Assembly (NCBI GenBank): GCA_009602725.1
Contig: WELB01000250.1
Span: 174,190-186,382, forward strand
Source of the DNA: Spirogloea muscicola
Lineage: Eukaryota; Streptophyta; Zygnematophyceae; Spirogloeales; Spirogloeaceae
DNA length: 12,193 nucleotides
Direction: 5' to 3'
In this document: positions 1-8,606 of the stretch, piece after piece
Layout of the letters: every line of letters starts with the position of its first letter
Position numbering within the stretch: the first letter of the stretch is position 1
Position numbers and translations under genes: made by a program
The notes under the pieces: generated by a model
Told to the model about the DNA's origin: nothing
The model's database searches: none
The model's input: only the letters and a program-made list of their open reading frames with translations

Positions 1-1
1 A

Positions 2-61
2 GTCGACATGGCCCCCGTCAGCACGGCTCCCCCCGCTCTGTGGCACCTCCGGCCCTCCTAG
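2..61 (+). CDS. Possible 3' end of an upstream gene
   Basis: An open frame enters from the window edge and ends at TAG 59-61, reading VDMAPVSTAPPALWHLRPS. A TGTAA pentamer, the usual green-algal polyadenylation signal, lies at 137-141, about 75 bases after the stop, which is a normal 3'UTR distance. Nothing in the 19 residues identifies a family, and an open frame this short is expected by chance, so this is only a suggestion. Confidence 0.2.
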   Translation, partial: VDMAPVSTAPPALWHLRPS

Positions 62-173
62 TATAGGGCGTCTTTTCATGTAGCCACATTCTTTGCGCTG
101 CATTCTTTGCACTTTCTGCATTTTCTGCCTGAACAATGTAATGGCTTGAATTGGCCTCGCTTTAATTTCATGC

Positions 174-331
174 GCACCGCGCGCCTTCTCTCTTGGAGCC
201 TGCAGGGGCGCCCGCCAGCCTTATAAGGGCTATTATATCCTCAATGGGCGAGCACTTTCTTCTTACAAGGGCGAACTCCTCCAACTTGACTAGTACCCAG
301 CTTTTTCCCCCAGCACCGCGCGCCTTCTCTC
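174..331. repeat. Repeat fragment flanked by 19-bp direct repeats
   Basis: The 19-mer GCACCGCGCGCCTTCTCTC occurs exactly at 174-192 and again at 313-331. The 120 bases between them include 236-261, which match 11498-11523 of the repeat array at the other end of the window at 25 of 26 positions. The bases that follow (262-295) also resemble the corresponding part of the array module near 10455-10500. Exact direct repeats around a dispersed-repeat fragment are what a target-site duplication looks like. The inference is a short, 5'-truncated insertion of the right-hand repeat family just upstream of the secreted-protein gene. A chance or segmental duplication is the alternative. Confidence 0.5.
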
Positions 332-398
332 CCGCCCACCTTGGCTTGCCCTTCCACTCACCTCCCGGCTCCTTCTCTCGCCGCCGCACCACTCCACC

Positions 399-1576
399 AT
401 GGCCCAATCCATGCTGCTCGTGGCACTCGCGCTCGGCCTCGCATTTGCTGCTGTGCCCACTGCCGCCGATTGGGGCACGATGGACGGCTACATCTATCAG
501 GACCCCTTCTGTCTCTAGAGCTCGCCTGGCAACCACTCCGACACGCCCCTTCAGGGTGCCACGGTGAAGGTCACCTGCGACTACGGCACTGGTTCCCACG
601 GCGTCTCAGGCCTTCGCTCGTACTTTGCCACGGCCAATGCTAGTGCGTGCCCCTGTCCCACCCACCCAGCCAACTGCTTGCGGGCTTATACACTACAAAA
701 GTTGGCCCTTGTTGTGACTTGTTCCCCTCACCGCCGCCTTTCCTTAAGCTCACACTGTGCACCTTGTGTTTCTTTCCGCCCTGTAAGCCTCCGTTCAGTC
801 AAGCCTGCACTAAACTCTCTTTCTTTCCTCTGCTGGTATGTGATCGCAGCCTGATACTTTATTGTGCAGGAGATCTACTCGCGAGCCATGATTTCGCAGC
901 TCAAGCAGGACGGTTGCACGCTCAGCATGGTCGCCGGCACCCATAAATACCCCAAGAACGCTCACCATGGTCGCCGTCACCCATAAATACCCTAAGAGAG
1001 GTCCCGGCCCCAACGGGTACACCTTCGACGTGCCCCACCACATCCACCTCCATGCGCCCACTTCCAGCTACTATCGCCATGTGGGACCCTACTGCTGACC
1101 ACCTCTTCTTCGGCCTCGACGACCTGGGAAGGCAAATTGCGCTCTTGTGCTCCTTACCATCCTTCTTGAAGGTATCTTGTAGTCGAGCGCCCGTATCTTC
1201 TCAGCAGTTGCTTGCTGTTTCGCACTTGCCTGTTGAAGCAAAGTCAGCTTCTTGTTTGGATAACCTCACTAACTATGCTGGTGTGCCGCTGCTACAGCCC
1301 GCCATGATCATTGTGCCCACTGTCGGGCAGCGGGAGTTTGTCTCAGCCGTACTGATTGGCACAGGTCGCGTCGAGGGCGTCCTTGGACAGACCTTCCAGA
1401 AGTCGTGGTCGCCCAAAGACCGCGCCATCGCTGATCGCAAGATGTACATCCTGCACGAGGTTGACACTTACCGCAGCTCAAGCCTTTTCTCTACCGACTG
1501 CACCATCAGCTCCTTTGAGGTGGCGCCCAACCTGCAGGGCGGTCGGTACGTCGGGCTACATTCAGACAGCCAATAG
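399..1576 (+). pseudogene. Disrupted secreted Ole e 1-like / Root_cap-like protein
   Basis: The ATG at 399-401 sits in a strong context (CCACCATGG) and opens a signal peptide (MAQSMLLVALALGLAFAAVP). The next residues GYIYQDPFC, then LQGATVKVTC, resemble the GxVYCDPC and PGAxVxxxC blocks of Ole e 1-type extracellular domains; after an intron (donor GTGCGT at 643, acceptor AG at 868-869) comes LKQDGCTLSMVAGTHKYPK. A later part has an exon ending at 1171, a GTATCT donor at 1172, a CTAAC branch-like site near 1270 and an acceptor at 1296-1297. It then encodes VEGVLGQTFQ and YRSSSLFSTDC, which match the GVLGQTYR and TSSLFAPDC blocks of Root_cap (PF06830) proteins. Breaks seen: TAG at 516-518 in the first exon, a 40-bp duplication at 921-1000 that moves the frame, a stop at 1096-1098 that needs a second frame change, and a likely extra TAG at 1574-1576, since Ser/Thr/Ala-rich coding continues in frame after it. 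Role: probably a cell-wall or extracellular-matrix protein (family inference). The Ole e 1 assignment is weaker than the Root_cap one. Confidence 0.55.
921..1000. repeat. 40-bp tandem duplication inside the secreted-protein gene
   Basis: Bases 921-960 and 961-1000 are two adjacent copies of a 40-bp unit differing at six positions; both contain ATGGTCGCCG/T and CACCCATAAATACC. Because 40 is not a multiple of three, the second copy moves the reading frame. Frame 0 of the first copy meets TAA at 984-986, while the protein-like reading continues in the next frame from the second copy (GPGPNGYTFDVPHHIHLHAP). Confidence 0.85.
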
Positions 1577-3012
1577 GAGCCTGAGGAGGGCACCTCCGTT
1601 GCTTCCACAACGCTGTCAGCGGCGACCTCAAGTGCCTCGACCATCGCTAGAGCGCGCTGCATCAGGCCGGGCTTGCTCCCTCACCCATGGGCAAGTTGCC
1701 CTTGCCTGCCGTGCAACATTTAAGCCCCTTTGTATACAACTGGTTGTGTTTCCCCTCCGACCTTGATCCACTCGCTGGTGCTCACGCCCTCTTGTCGGCT
1801 CAGGCTGCTGCAGTGCGGCTCTTTAGGTGCTCGTACCTTATCGTCTTTCCACAGTGGCAGCAACACGCTGCCTCATAGTAGCTCAGCGCTGAAGTACTAA
1901 GCAGGGTGCGGGCCTGCCATTGCCTGAGCTTAGAAGAGACTCGTCCAGTGGAGCTTAGAAGGTGTGAACTCGTGAGGAGGCTTAGCTTAAGAGAGTGTGT
2001 CTATAAGCCATATTTTGGCGCCACTCTTCTTCTCTTTTTTACTCCATTTATTGCATTATAACATACACTTTCCTCTTGAAGTTTTTGGCCACAGCCCTCG
2101 ACATGAAGAGTCCGCATAGCATTGTACGCCTAAGCAAAACGTCTCATGGCTGATAGCAAGTGCAATAGCTTACTGAGAGCCAAATATAAGGCTACATGGC
2201 CGCAATGCTGTAAACTGGTGCATTGACATAGATCATTATTACTACATGAACACATACTCATGGACACCTGTTACTTCATTTGTGCTCTTGGATCAAGCCC
2301 AGGTAATAAAAGAGTCATAGTTCGCTAAGCCAACACGTGGAGGCTGATCGGATCGACAAGTAACTGGAGCTACAAGTTTGGGTGCCCCTTTGTACTGCTA
2401 AGACAAGCAGATGATGTCCTTTATCACAGTCGTGCCTGGAATGCCCTCTCTCTCTTGCAGAATGCATTGCATCGCCCCTCCTTCCAGTACACGCTTTCTC
2501 TCTTTTGTCCTGTTCCACAGATCCTTCTTACCACTCTGTTGCCCCCATCTTTCCATATTGAAAGCCATCAGAGTGTATAGCTCGCAAACGAGGGTCAAAC
2601 ACGCCCTCACCAGTCAACCATGCAAGTTGTTGGACGAGCGCATGCGCGTTGCCTTCCTGGATACCGCAAAGCTGCAGCGCCGTACTTGATGTATCTGTCC
2701 TTCTAAGACATAAGTGTTGCAAGTGTATGACAGCACGCACACATGGCTATTTCTTGCAGTCAGAGTGCGAGTGGCACGAAGTTGCAACACCCTGCTTCCT
2801 CCTCAGCTCCTGTTTGCTTGGTGCACTGATCGAGGAGGGTAAACTCTGTACAGTCATTTGTGGGCCGGCTTTGAAAGAAGAAGAAGAAGAAGAAAACCCT
2901 CCCCCCCCTTCTTCTTCTTCGGAAGAGCTGCTTCTTCGACTTACCAGGGCTTCACGCAGAGTCACGGCTGGAGCCTAACTGGGGCAGCGGCCTTGTTAAA
3001 GACAGTGAATTC
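1577..3012. other. No supported gene; probable 3' flank and intergenic DNA
   Basis: Directly after the TAG at 1574-1576 the same frame stays open to about 1720 and is Ser/Thr/Ala-rich, so the start of this stretch may be decayed coding tail. Around 1850-1880 a pyrimidine-rich CTTTCCACAG precedes a short open stretch ending TAG, possibly a terminal exon. From 1880 onward composition drops to AT-richer sequence (for example 2025-2080) with short unrelated open frames on both strands. None of these has recognisable motifs or convincing exon borders. Confidence 0.5.
2873..2937. repeat. GAA tract facing TTC tract (13-bp inverted repeat)
   Basis: A GAA run (2873-2896) is followed by a CCCTCCCCCCCC stretch and a TTC run (2909-2920). 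GAAGAAGAAGAAG at 2880-2892 is the exact reverse complement of CTTCTTCTTCTTC at 2908-2920, giving a 13-bp stem and a 15-base C-rich loop. It is a purine/pyrimidine mirror-type sequence that could fold back or form triplex DNA. Both-strand open frames here encode only poly-Glu/poly-Ser and are not counted as genes. Confidence 0.8.
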
Positions 3013-3212
3013 CTCATGCGGGAGAAGTAGAGGGCGATGTGATCGGCCAGCGCAGGGTGAAAAATTGCAAATTGATCATGAACAAATCCCTTCTCCCAAA
3101 AGGAGAAAACAAAAGGTGGTCGAGCTGGCTTGGTGGCCTGGCCACGTCGAGAGATGTCAACAAGTCCAGGCTGCGTCGGCCCGCGTCGGGCGCCTCGAAG
3201 GCCGCCGCGATC

Positions 3213-3336
3213 GGCGGCGGCGCAGGCGGCGGCGGCGGCGGCGGCAACTCCGGCAGCCACCGCTAGGAGCGCGGCTCAAGAGCAGATGCAGCTGCTATAA
3301 TCGCGGCGGCGGCGGCGGCGGCGGTGGCGGCAGCGG
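3213..3336. repeat. Two GGC trinucleotide tracts
   Basis: Interrupted (GGC)n runs lie at 3213-3245 and 3303-3336, separated by an ordinary stretch with a TAG in one frame. They read as poly-Gly, poly-Ala or poly-Arg depending on frame, so open frames through them say little about coding. They lie where the 5' end and plastid-targeting region of the ATPase gene would be expected. Confidence 0.8.
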
Positions 3337-3393
3337 CCCTGACGAGGCCCTGCGGCGACCGCCGGACGCCGTCCTCGATCGGACCTCACCTCG

Positions 3394-3515
3394 TCTGACC
3401 GAGGTAGGCCGCTTGTCCTGCTGAAGGATGTGATCTTCAACACCACCGGCGTGTCAATGGCCTTCATCATCCTCGCCGACTGGTCTCCTGACGCCAACCC
3501 CGAAGTCTGGGAGAG
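3394..3515 (+). CDS. Unidentified exon-like open stretch before the unresolved base
   Basis: Frame 1 reads SDRGRPLVLLKDVIFNTTG and then SMAFIILADWSPDANPEVWE up to the N at 3516. Composition and codon use are protein-like, unlike the GGC tracts to its left. It is in a different frame from the ATPase exon that begins immediately after the N, and the ATPase frame meets TGA at 3489-3491. It could be an N-terminal exon of the ATPase if the N hides a gap or frameshift, or an unrelated gene fragment. I do not recognise the family. Confidence 0.3.
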
Positions 3516-3516
3516 N

Positions 3517-6500
3517 CCGAGCCGGCGCCGGTGCTGGCCGCCGGCGGCGACGTTTTCATCGCCGAGCTCCGCCAGCTGCTGGTGCTGCTGCCGCCGCCGC
3601 TGCGGGCGCGCCTGGAGGCCCACTCGGCCGTCGCGGACCTCGTGGAGGTGGTGCTGGACCTCGGCCGCCCGCCCGTCGCGCGCTTCCCCGCCGGCGACTG
3701 GCCCGTCTCCGCCGACCCCGTCCTGGCCGACGACCTCGACTACGCCATCTCCAAGGTGCCCTCGCCTGCCCTTGGCCTGCCTTGCCACAGCTCAAGCCTG
3801 GCTGGTCTCTCCGCCGTTGCCTCCATAAGTGGCCCCAAGGAGCTGGCATTATCTACTGTGAGTTGCAGCCAAATCAATGAGTGGCAATAAAGTCATTCGC
3901 TTCTAGAATGAAAGAGATTATTGATAAGTGTAAACAGAACGATTAGTCGTTCTGATTAGCATCTCTGGTCTTAGCAGCTAGTACTAAGGAAATGCTTGTT
4001 GCGGCCTCCGCAGGTTGGGGAGTTTGGCGCAGATAACCGCGCCGGCATCGACCGCACGCTCCACCGCATCAGTGCCATCCGCAACCGAGCAGGCCGCGCC
4101 GTTGGCCTCACTTGCCGGGTTGGACGCGCCATCTCCGGCTCGGCGGCCATGGCCTGCGACCTTGTGGCAGCCGGTGATTCGCTGCTCCTCATGGGCCCCC
4201 CCGGTGTTGGGAAGACCACTGCCATCAGGTGCGTCTTTACCTTTAGCAGACCTATGATGTCATACTCTCAGATTGTCGTCACAAGCACTGCGACATTGTA
4301 GTAATTTGATTGAAATCATTTACCCCATGAGCTCTTGTGCTGGCTACGCTGAGTCACTCAGACACCTGTTGTGGTCGCTCCTCACTGCCTTAGGGAGGTG
4401 GCAAGGCTGCTGGCAGACGAGCACCACCGTCGGGTTGTGATTGTGGACACCTCGAACGAGATTGGCGGCGACGGCGATGTGCCGCACGCCGGCATTGGCG
4501 GGGCCCGCCGCATGCAGGTCCCACATGTGGATGCGCAGCACGAGGTGGGCATCACAAAGCATTGGTACAGCAACTTCTCTTCAATCTGAGTGCTGGCTCT
4601 GAGCCCAAAATCTAGGAGATTATGCTTGGACCTATTCCAGCACTTTCTCAAGCTCATTACTGCAAGGCAACTCAATCAGTTTGTACTTGGTGCAATGGCA
4701 GGTGATGATTGAGGCGGTGGAGAACCACATGCCCCAGACGGTCGTCATTGACGAGATCGGCACAGAGCTGGAGGCCTTGGCTGCGTCCACCATCGCACAG
4801 CGTGGTGTGCAGCTCGTCGGAACCGCGCATGGCATGACGGTCGAGAACCTGGTCAAGAACCCCTCGCTGCAGATCCTTGCCGGCGGCATCCAGGTTTGCT
4901 TCCGAGGAAGCTTCTCGCTGAGCTGCCTGTCAAGTGGTGCCATCTGCAGACCGATTTCAGCATTGAACTACACCACCCATTCATGTACCAGGCAGCTATA
5001 ACATGTTCAATGTCAGGTCAAGTCGAAGTGATTGACTTGGGCCCGGCAGCCAAATGCATTAAGTGTCTGTTTTGTCTGTTGTCGCTCAGAGCGTCACACT
5101 GGGGGACGAGGAGGCGCGGCGGCGTGGCGTGCAGAAGAGCGTCCTGGAGCGCAAGGGCCCTCCTGTATTCGACGCGGCGGTTGAGATAGTGTCGCGTCGC
5201 GAGTGGCGCGTCCACCGCAGCCTGGCGCACACCGTGGATGCGCTGCTTGCCGGCTGGCTGCCTGTGGTTGAGGTGCGGCGGATGGACGACAGCGGCGGGG
5301 TTACAGTGCGGCGATCAAGTAAAGGAGAGGGGGCATCATCACCAGAGCCGCCCCATCTCGGCACGGCACCAACAGTTCTTCCTGGCAGCACCGGGCGTGG
5401 CGGCATCTTTGACTACATGAGCGACAATGAGAGCGACAGCGATGGCTGTGAGGACTACGAGGATGATCAAGGTGCTGAGGACCAAGGCGGCAGACTTGCC
5501 CGCCTGCCACTGCACAGCGACGACGAGGCAGGGGTGCCAGGTCGAGTTGGCCAGCCATGGCGGCCTGGCGACGCGTCCGTCCTCCTGTTTGTGTACCAGG
5601 TCTTTGCCAAACCGCGAGGCCCAATTAGCCACTGCTTCTGCCGCCGCAGCCACAGCAACCGATGCCGCTGCCATGGCCTCCACCATCATAGCTCGCGGCT
5701 TCCTTGCCACCCGGGCTGCCCCTCTACCAGATGCTGCAGATCCTTCGTGCACCCAGAGGCATCCCACATGGATGTCCTGCTCATGAGCTCCTAAAAGTTG
5801 ACCATAATCTTAGCAATTTGACCAACTCATTCTTCTGTTGACTGGGGTCAGGTAGCGGAGGCGCCTCTGGAGCAAGTAATGGAGGTAATGGGCTTGGAGG
5901 AGGCGGTGCAGCTGACGAGCGACATTGGTGCGGCTGACGCCGTGCTTGCGCTGCGCTCCAAGCTCAAGCAGAGTGCATGGGTGCGCGATCTCGCCAAGTA
6001 CCGCCAGCTGCCCATCTTTGCCATCAAGGTGCGTCTCAAGACTATGCCGCCACCCCGTGCCCATGTCGTGCCAATGCTCAGTTGTGGTGCCACACTCGGC
6101 GCCTTCTCACTTGCCCAACATGGCACCACTGCAGTCCAATACAATGGCACAAATGGTGCGGGCAATGCGGGCGATTCTGGGTATGGACCCGCTGGGCGCA
6201 GCCGTTGTGGTACCCGGTGGCAGCAGCGCAAATCGTGCAGCAGCGGAGCTGATGGAGGGCCGGCCCCAACAAGATGGCGATGAGCCGGCGCGGTGGCAGG
6301 CAGTCAGCAGCCGGGCAGCGTTGGAAGACGAGGTCGATGCCCTCGAAGTGAGTAGCTGGCTGCTGCATCTTGCGTCTGACATCCTGAAACGCTTTATTTT
6401 GACAAGTAACCCAATCCCTATCTAACCTGGAACAACAGTGTAAGGCTGCTTTAGAAGTGCACCTTGAGGGCCCTTACGTTTGCTCTCGCGCTGCGCTGGT

Positions 6501-6878
6501 GGCCTTGTGGTCGCGCAGGAGGCGAGGCTAGCAGCAGAGCAGCTGGTGATTCCACGGGGGCAGCCAGTAGAGCTGCTGCCACGCGCGCCAGACATTGTTG
6601 ACCTCCAGGCACGGCTCATCGCTGAGGGGTACCACCTCGAGGCAGTGGTTGTTGGTGGCAGCGGTAGCACCTCTGGCGGCTTTGGCTGCCGGTTGCGCAT
6701 CCTACCTTCACCACTGCGAAGTGGCTATGCAATCGAGGGGACCGGAAACGATTGCAGCAGCGAAGGCACAGACGAGGAGGACGTTGACGACGAGGATGAG
6801 GACAATGACGGCGACGAGCCCATGCACCGCGTCATGGGTGGCACCAGCGTCAGCCGCCTGCCTGTGCTGCCAGATTGA
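3517..6878 (+). CDS. SPD1: SPD1/Ycf45-type plastid P-loop ATPase, eight exons, 5' end uncertain
   Basis: Exons: ~3517-3755, 4014-4228, 4394-4544, 4702-4893, 5090-5599, 5852-6028, 6135-6347, 6519-6878 (stop TGA). Every intron is GT-AG and all joins keep frame, giving 684 residues from codon 3519. Conserved blocks in order: LVEVVLDLG-type leader, [13 protein letters not shown] and [14 protein letters not shown], Walker [10 protein letters not shown] (residues 140-148), [20 protein letters not shown], Walker B VVIDE (215-219), [32 protein letters not shown] with [11 protein letters not shown], then [13 protein letters not shown]-like and [22 protein letters not shown] blocks. This is the family of Arabidopsis SPD1 (AT3G10420), its paralogue AT1G73170, plastid Ycf45 and SpoIIIAA-like ATPases. 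Plant SPD1 is needed for plastid development in seedlings; its exact activity is not settled. Unusual: a Gly/Ser/acidic linker at about residues 332-428, an acidic C-tail, and a degenerate R3H region. The true start and transit peptide are not visible because of the N at 3516 and an upstream in-frame TGA at 3489. Confidence 0.93.
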
Positions 6879-7617
6879 TGTCACAGCGATGCCCAACAGC
6901 AGATAGAAGCGCCGTAACCATTTAGCAACTATGGCGCTGTCTTGGCAGCTGTTCCAGCTCAACCTACAGTCACAGGCACGACACGCGCATGATTTCGACT
7001 AAGTATTTACTTTCCTACGCCTAGACTTCGGGTCCCGGCCAATAGATGGACCCTCAGGCTCAACACAGTGGTAGGGTTTGCCAAGATTTGGCCTGGCCCT
7101 GCACTGACAGCATAAAGTGCCAATTGCTGCTGCCGCTGCAAACTTGAGGCAATGATGGTGGCTCTAGCTGGCGCACTGCAGTGTAAGACTTGCCCATGTG
7201 GAATGTGGTCATCATGGCACACTCGCCCAGAGCATTAGGCCGAGCCCTGGAAAGCAGGCATTGCCAACTCAAAGGCCAGCCAAGCTGCTTGTCAAGGGGC
7301 GGCAGTCATTTGCAAGATGCACTTCAAGGTTGGCATGCCTGTTGGTCTGATGCTTTGCAGCAGCGCAAGGTTCAACAAAGGATTGCACTACTGGAGAAAA
7401 TTTGATTTATGATTTTGCAAAAAGGTGGTTTTCTACTAACCACAAAGGTAAAGGTACCTTGTGTCTAATTGAACCGCCAGCAAGCTTGATGAGGAGAAGT
7501 GGTACAAGAACACTACAGTACAAGGATGCTAATATAGGGACGCTAGAGCTATCATAGCCCGCTGAACCTACTGAGTGCCTGCATTGCATGTGCAGCTCTG
7601 CGGTGCTCGCTGGCACG
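6879..7617. other. Intergenic region downstream of the ATPase gene
   Basis: The sequence is lower in GC than the exons and holds no conserved motif, tRNA or convincing splice pattern. Short open frames on both strands (for example a minus-strand frame at 7407-7673 with a hydrophobic stretch) are not supported by composition. No clear TGTAA signal is seen close to the ATPase stop codon. Confidence 0.55.
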
Positions 7618-7735
7618 CTAGAGTTGGCATGTGGGTTTAGCCCGAAGAGCGACATGGACGGCGGCTCTGTCACCGCCTGCGCTTGCCAGTGCTGGCGCCA
7701 GTTGCAGCCGCAACGGCTCTGGGAGCTTCATGAGT
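7618..7735 (-). CDS. Possible terminal exon of the minus-strand gene
   Basis: On the minus strand a frame reads LPEPLRLQLAPALASAGGDR and continues to a TAG at plus coordinates 7618-7620. It is alanine/leucine-rich, GC-rich and protein-like, and lies just downstream of the acidic exon at 7767-8160 on the same strand. A GTGGGT donor-like site occurs near the end of that exon, so the two could be spliced together. No family is recognised and the borders are guesses. Confidence 0.22.
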
Positions 7736-7766
7736 AACGCATTAAGCAACGGCACTCCGCAAGCCT

Positions 7767-8090
7767 TCATGGGTCCACCCACCAGCGCCGCCGCACCTGC
7801 CGCTGCTGGCTCGCCACCGACTCGTCGCTCTCCTCCTTGGGAAGAGCCTCGCTCGGCTCGTCGTCATCAAAGAGGTCCAGGTCCAGGTCGTCCACGAAAC
7901 CCAGATTAAACCCATCGCCGCTGTTGCCTCCACCTTCCCTGCCACCACCGGCGCCAACCTCGGACCCTCCGGTGCGGGCCGGGGGGCGCTCGACCGCTGG
8001 CACGGAGGCGGTGGGCATGACCTCGCAGCCCACGAGCCAGACGTGGCGCGAGAAGCGCTGCGTCCTGCTGCAGACCAGCTGCCTGCCGCT

Positions 8091-8125
<35 letters not shown>

Positions 8126-8160
8126 GGGCTCCGTCGCCGCCCCCCCGGGGATCCCAGACC
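7767..8160 (-). CDS. Unidentified acidic protein exon with glycine tract
   Basis: One minus-strand frame is far more protein-like than the other five. After a poly-Gly run encoded by the GCC tract it reads RQLVCSRTQRFSRHVWLVGC, a Gly/Arg/Pro linker, GFNLGFVDDLDLDLFDDDEP, then SEALPKEESDESVASQQRQ and RRRWWVDP before TGA (7767-7769). Codons favour GAC, CTG and GAG as in the ATPase exons. The alternating Asp-Leu block is strongly acidic. The 5' part is doubtful because the GCC tract and the unresolved base at 8167 sit there, and a start codon cannot be chosen. The opposite strand reads poly-Pro/Ala through the same tract and is the main alternative. I do not recognise the family. Confidence 0.4.
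8091..8125. repeat. GCC trinucleotide tract
   Basis: An uninterrupted (GCC)n run of about 35 bases. It reads as poly-Pro or poly-Ala on the plus strand and poly-Gly or poly-Ala on the minus strand. The unresolved base at 8167 lies about 40 bases to its right, in GC-rich sequence that includes a run of C and G around 8140-8150. Confidence 0.85.
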
Positions 8161-8296
8161 CAGACCCNGTGAAGGGCCCCAAGAATTGCCACGAGCGTAG
8201 AGATTACGAAGAGCTGTTTGCCGAAATCTGTCTATCGTGTTTCATCGCTTGGCGGGAGGCAGAGCGGCCCGCAGAGACGAGAAGAATGCCGCTGCT

Positions 8297-8345
8297 GATA
8301 TAAAAAAATCATGTACTTGAAACAAACGTATATATAGAAAATAGC
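8297..8345. promoter_or_regulatory. AT-rich segment with TATATATA, possible promoter
   Basis: Between two very GC-rich regions lies an AT-rich island with an A-run near 8302 and TATATATA at 8329-8336. On the minus strand it would sit about 170-200 bases upstream of the acidic exon, and on the plus strand about 170 bases upstream of an ATG in GGCCATGGCC at 8503. A TATA box is a reasonable reading, but direction cannot be decided from sequence alone. Confidence 0.3.
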
Positions 8346-8447
8346 GGCTGTAGAAAAGCCAGCAGAAGCGCAGGAAGGCGAGAGGCGGTGCCCGGACCGA
8401 TATCGTTGATCGCATCCCATTCTGGGCTCAACGCCAAGGCGACTGGC

Positions 8448-8561
8448 CGCGGCGGCGGCGGAGGCGGAGTCGACGGCGGCGGCGTCGGCGGCGGCGGCGG
8501 CCATGGCCCGAGGCCCTTGCCGGCAAGCGAGCGCCAACGTCACGTCAACAATGACCGAAAC

Positions 8562-8605
<44 letters not shown>
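8448..8605. repeat. Interrupted GGC tract followed by a long CCG tract
   Basis: An interrupted GGC region (8448-8502) is followed by a near-perfect CCG run at 8562-8605 (about 44 bases). GGC and CCG tracts facing each other on the same strand are complementary and could fold into a large GC hairpin. A further CCG run lies at 8676-8692. Open frames in both directions through this segment encode homopolymers (Gly, Pro, Arg, Ala) and are treated as by-products. Confidence 0.8.

Positions 8606-8606
<1 letters not shown>

Noticed and set aside
516-518. Reassigned TAG codon (alternative nuclear code)
   Set aside because: The ATPase gene's 684 codons contain no in-frame TAG or TAA, and the secreted-protein gene also has frameshifts, so gene decay explains the TAGs more simply.
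2858-3424. 188-codon plus-strand open frame
   Set aside because: It runs through the GAA/TTC and GGC tracts and is mostly homopolymer (Arg, Gly, Ser). Its non-repeat parts have no motif.
5086-5767. Minus-strand open frames under the fifth ATPase exon
   Set aside because: They are shadows of the plus-strand exon, whose translation matches a conserved family and whose splice sites keep frame.
7407-7673. 88-codon minus-strand frame with a hydrophobic segment
   Set aside because: AT-richer intergenic composition, no splice or start context, no recognisable family; a competing frame in 7618-7735 looks more protein-like.
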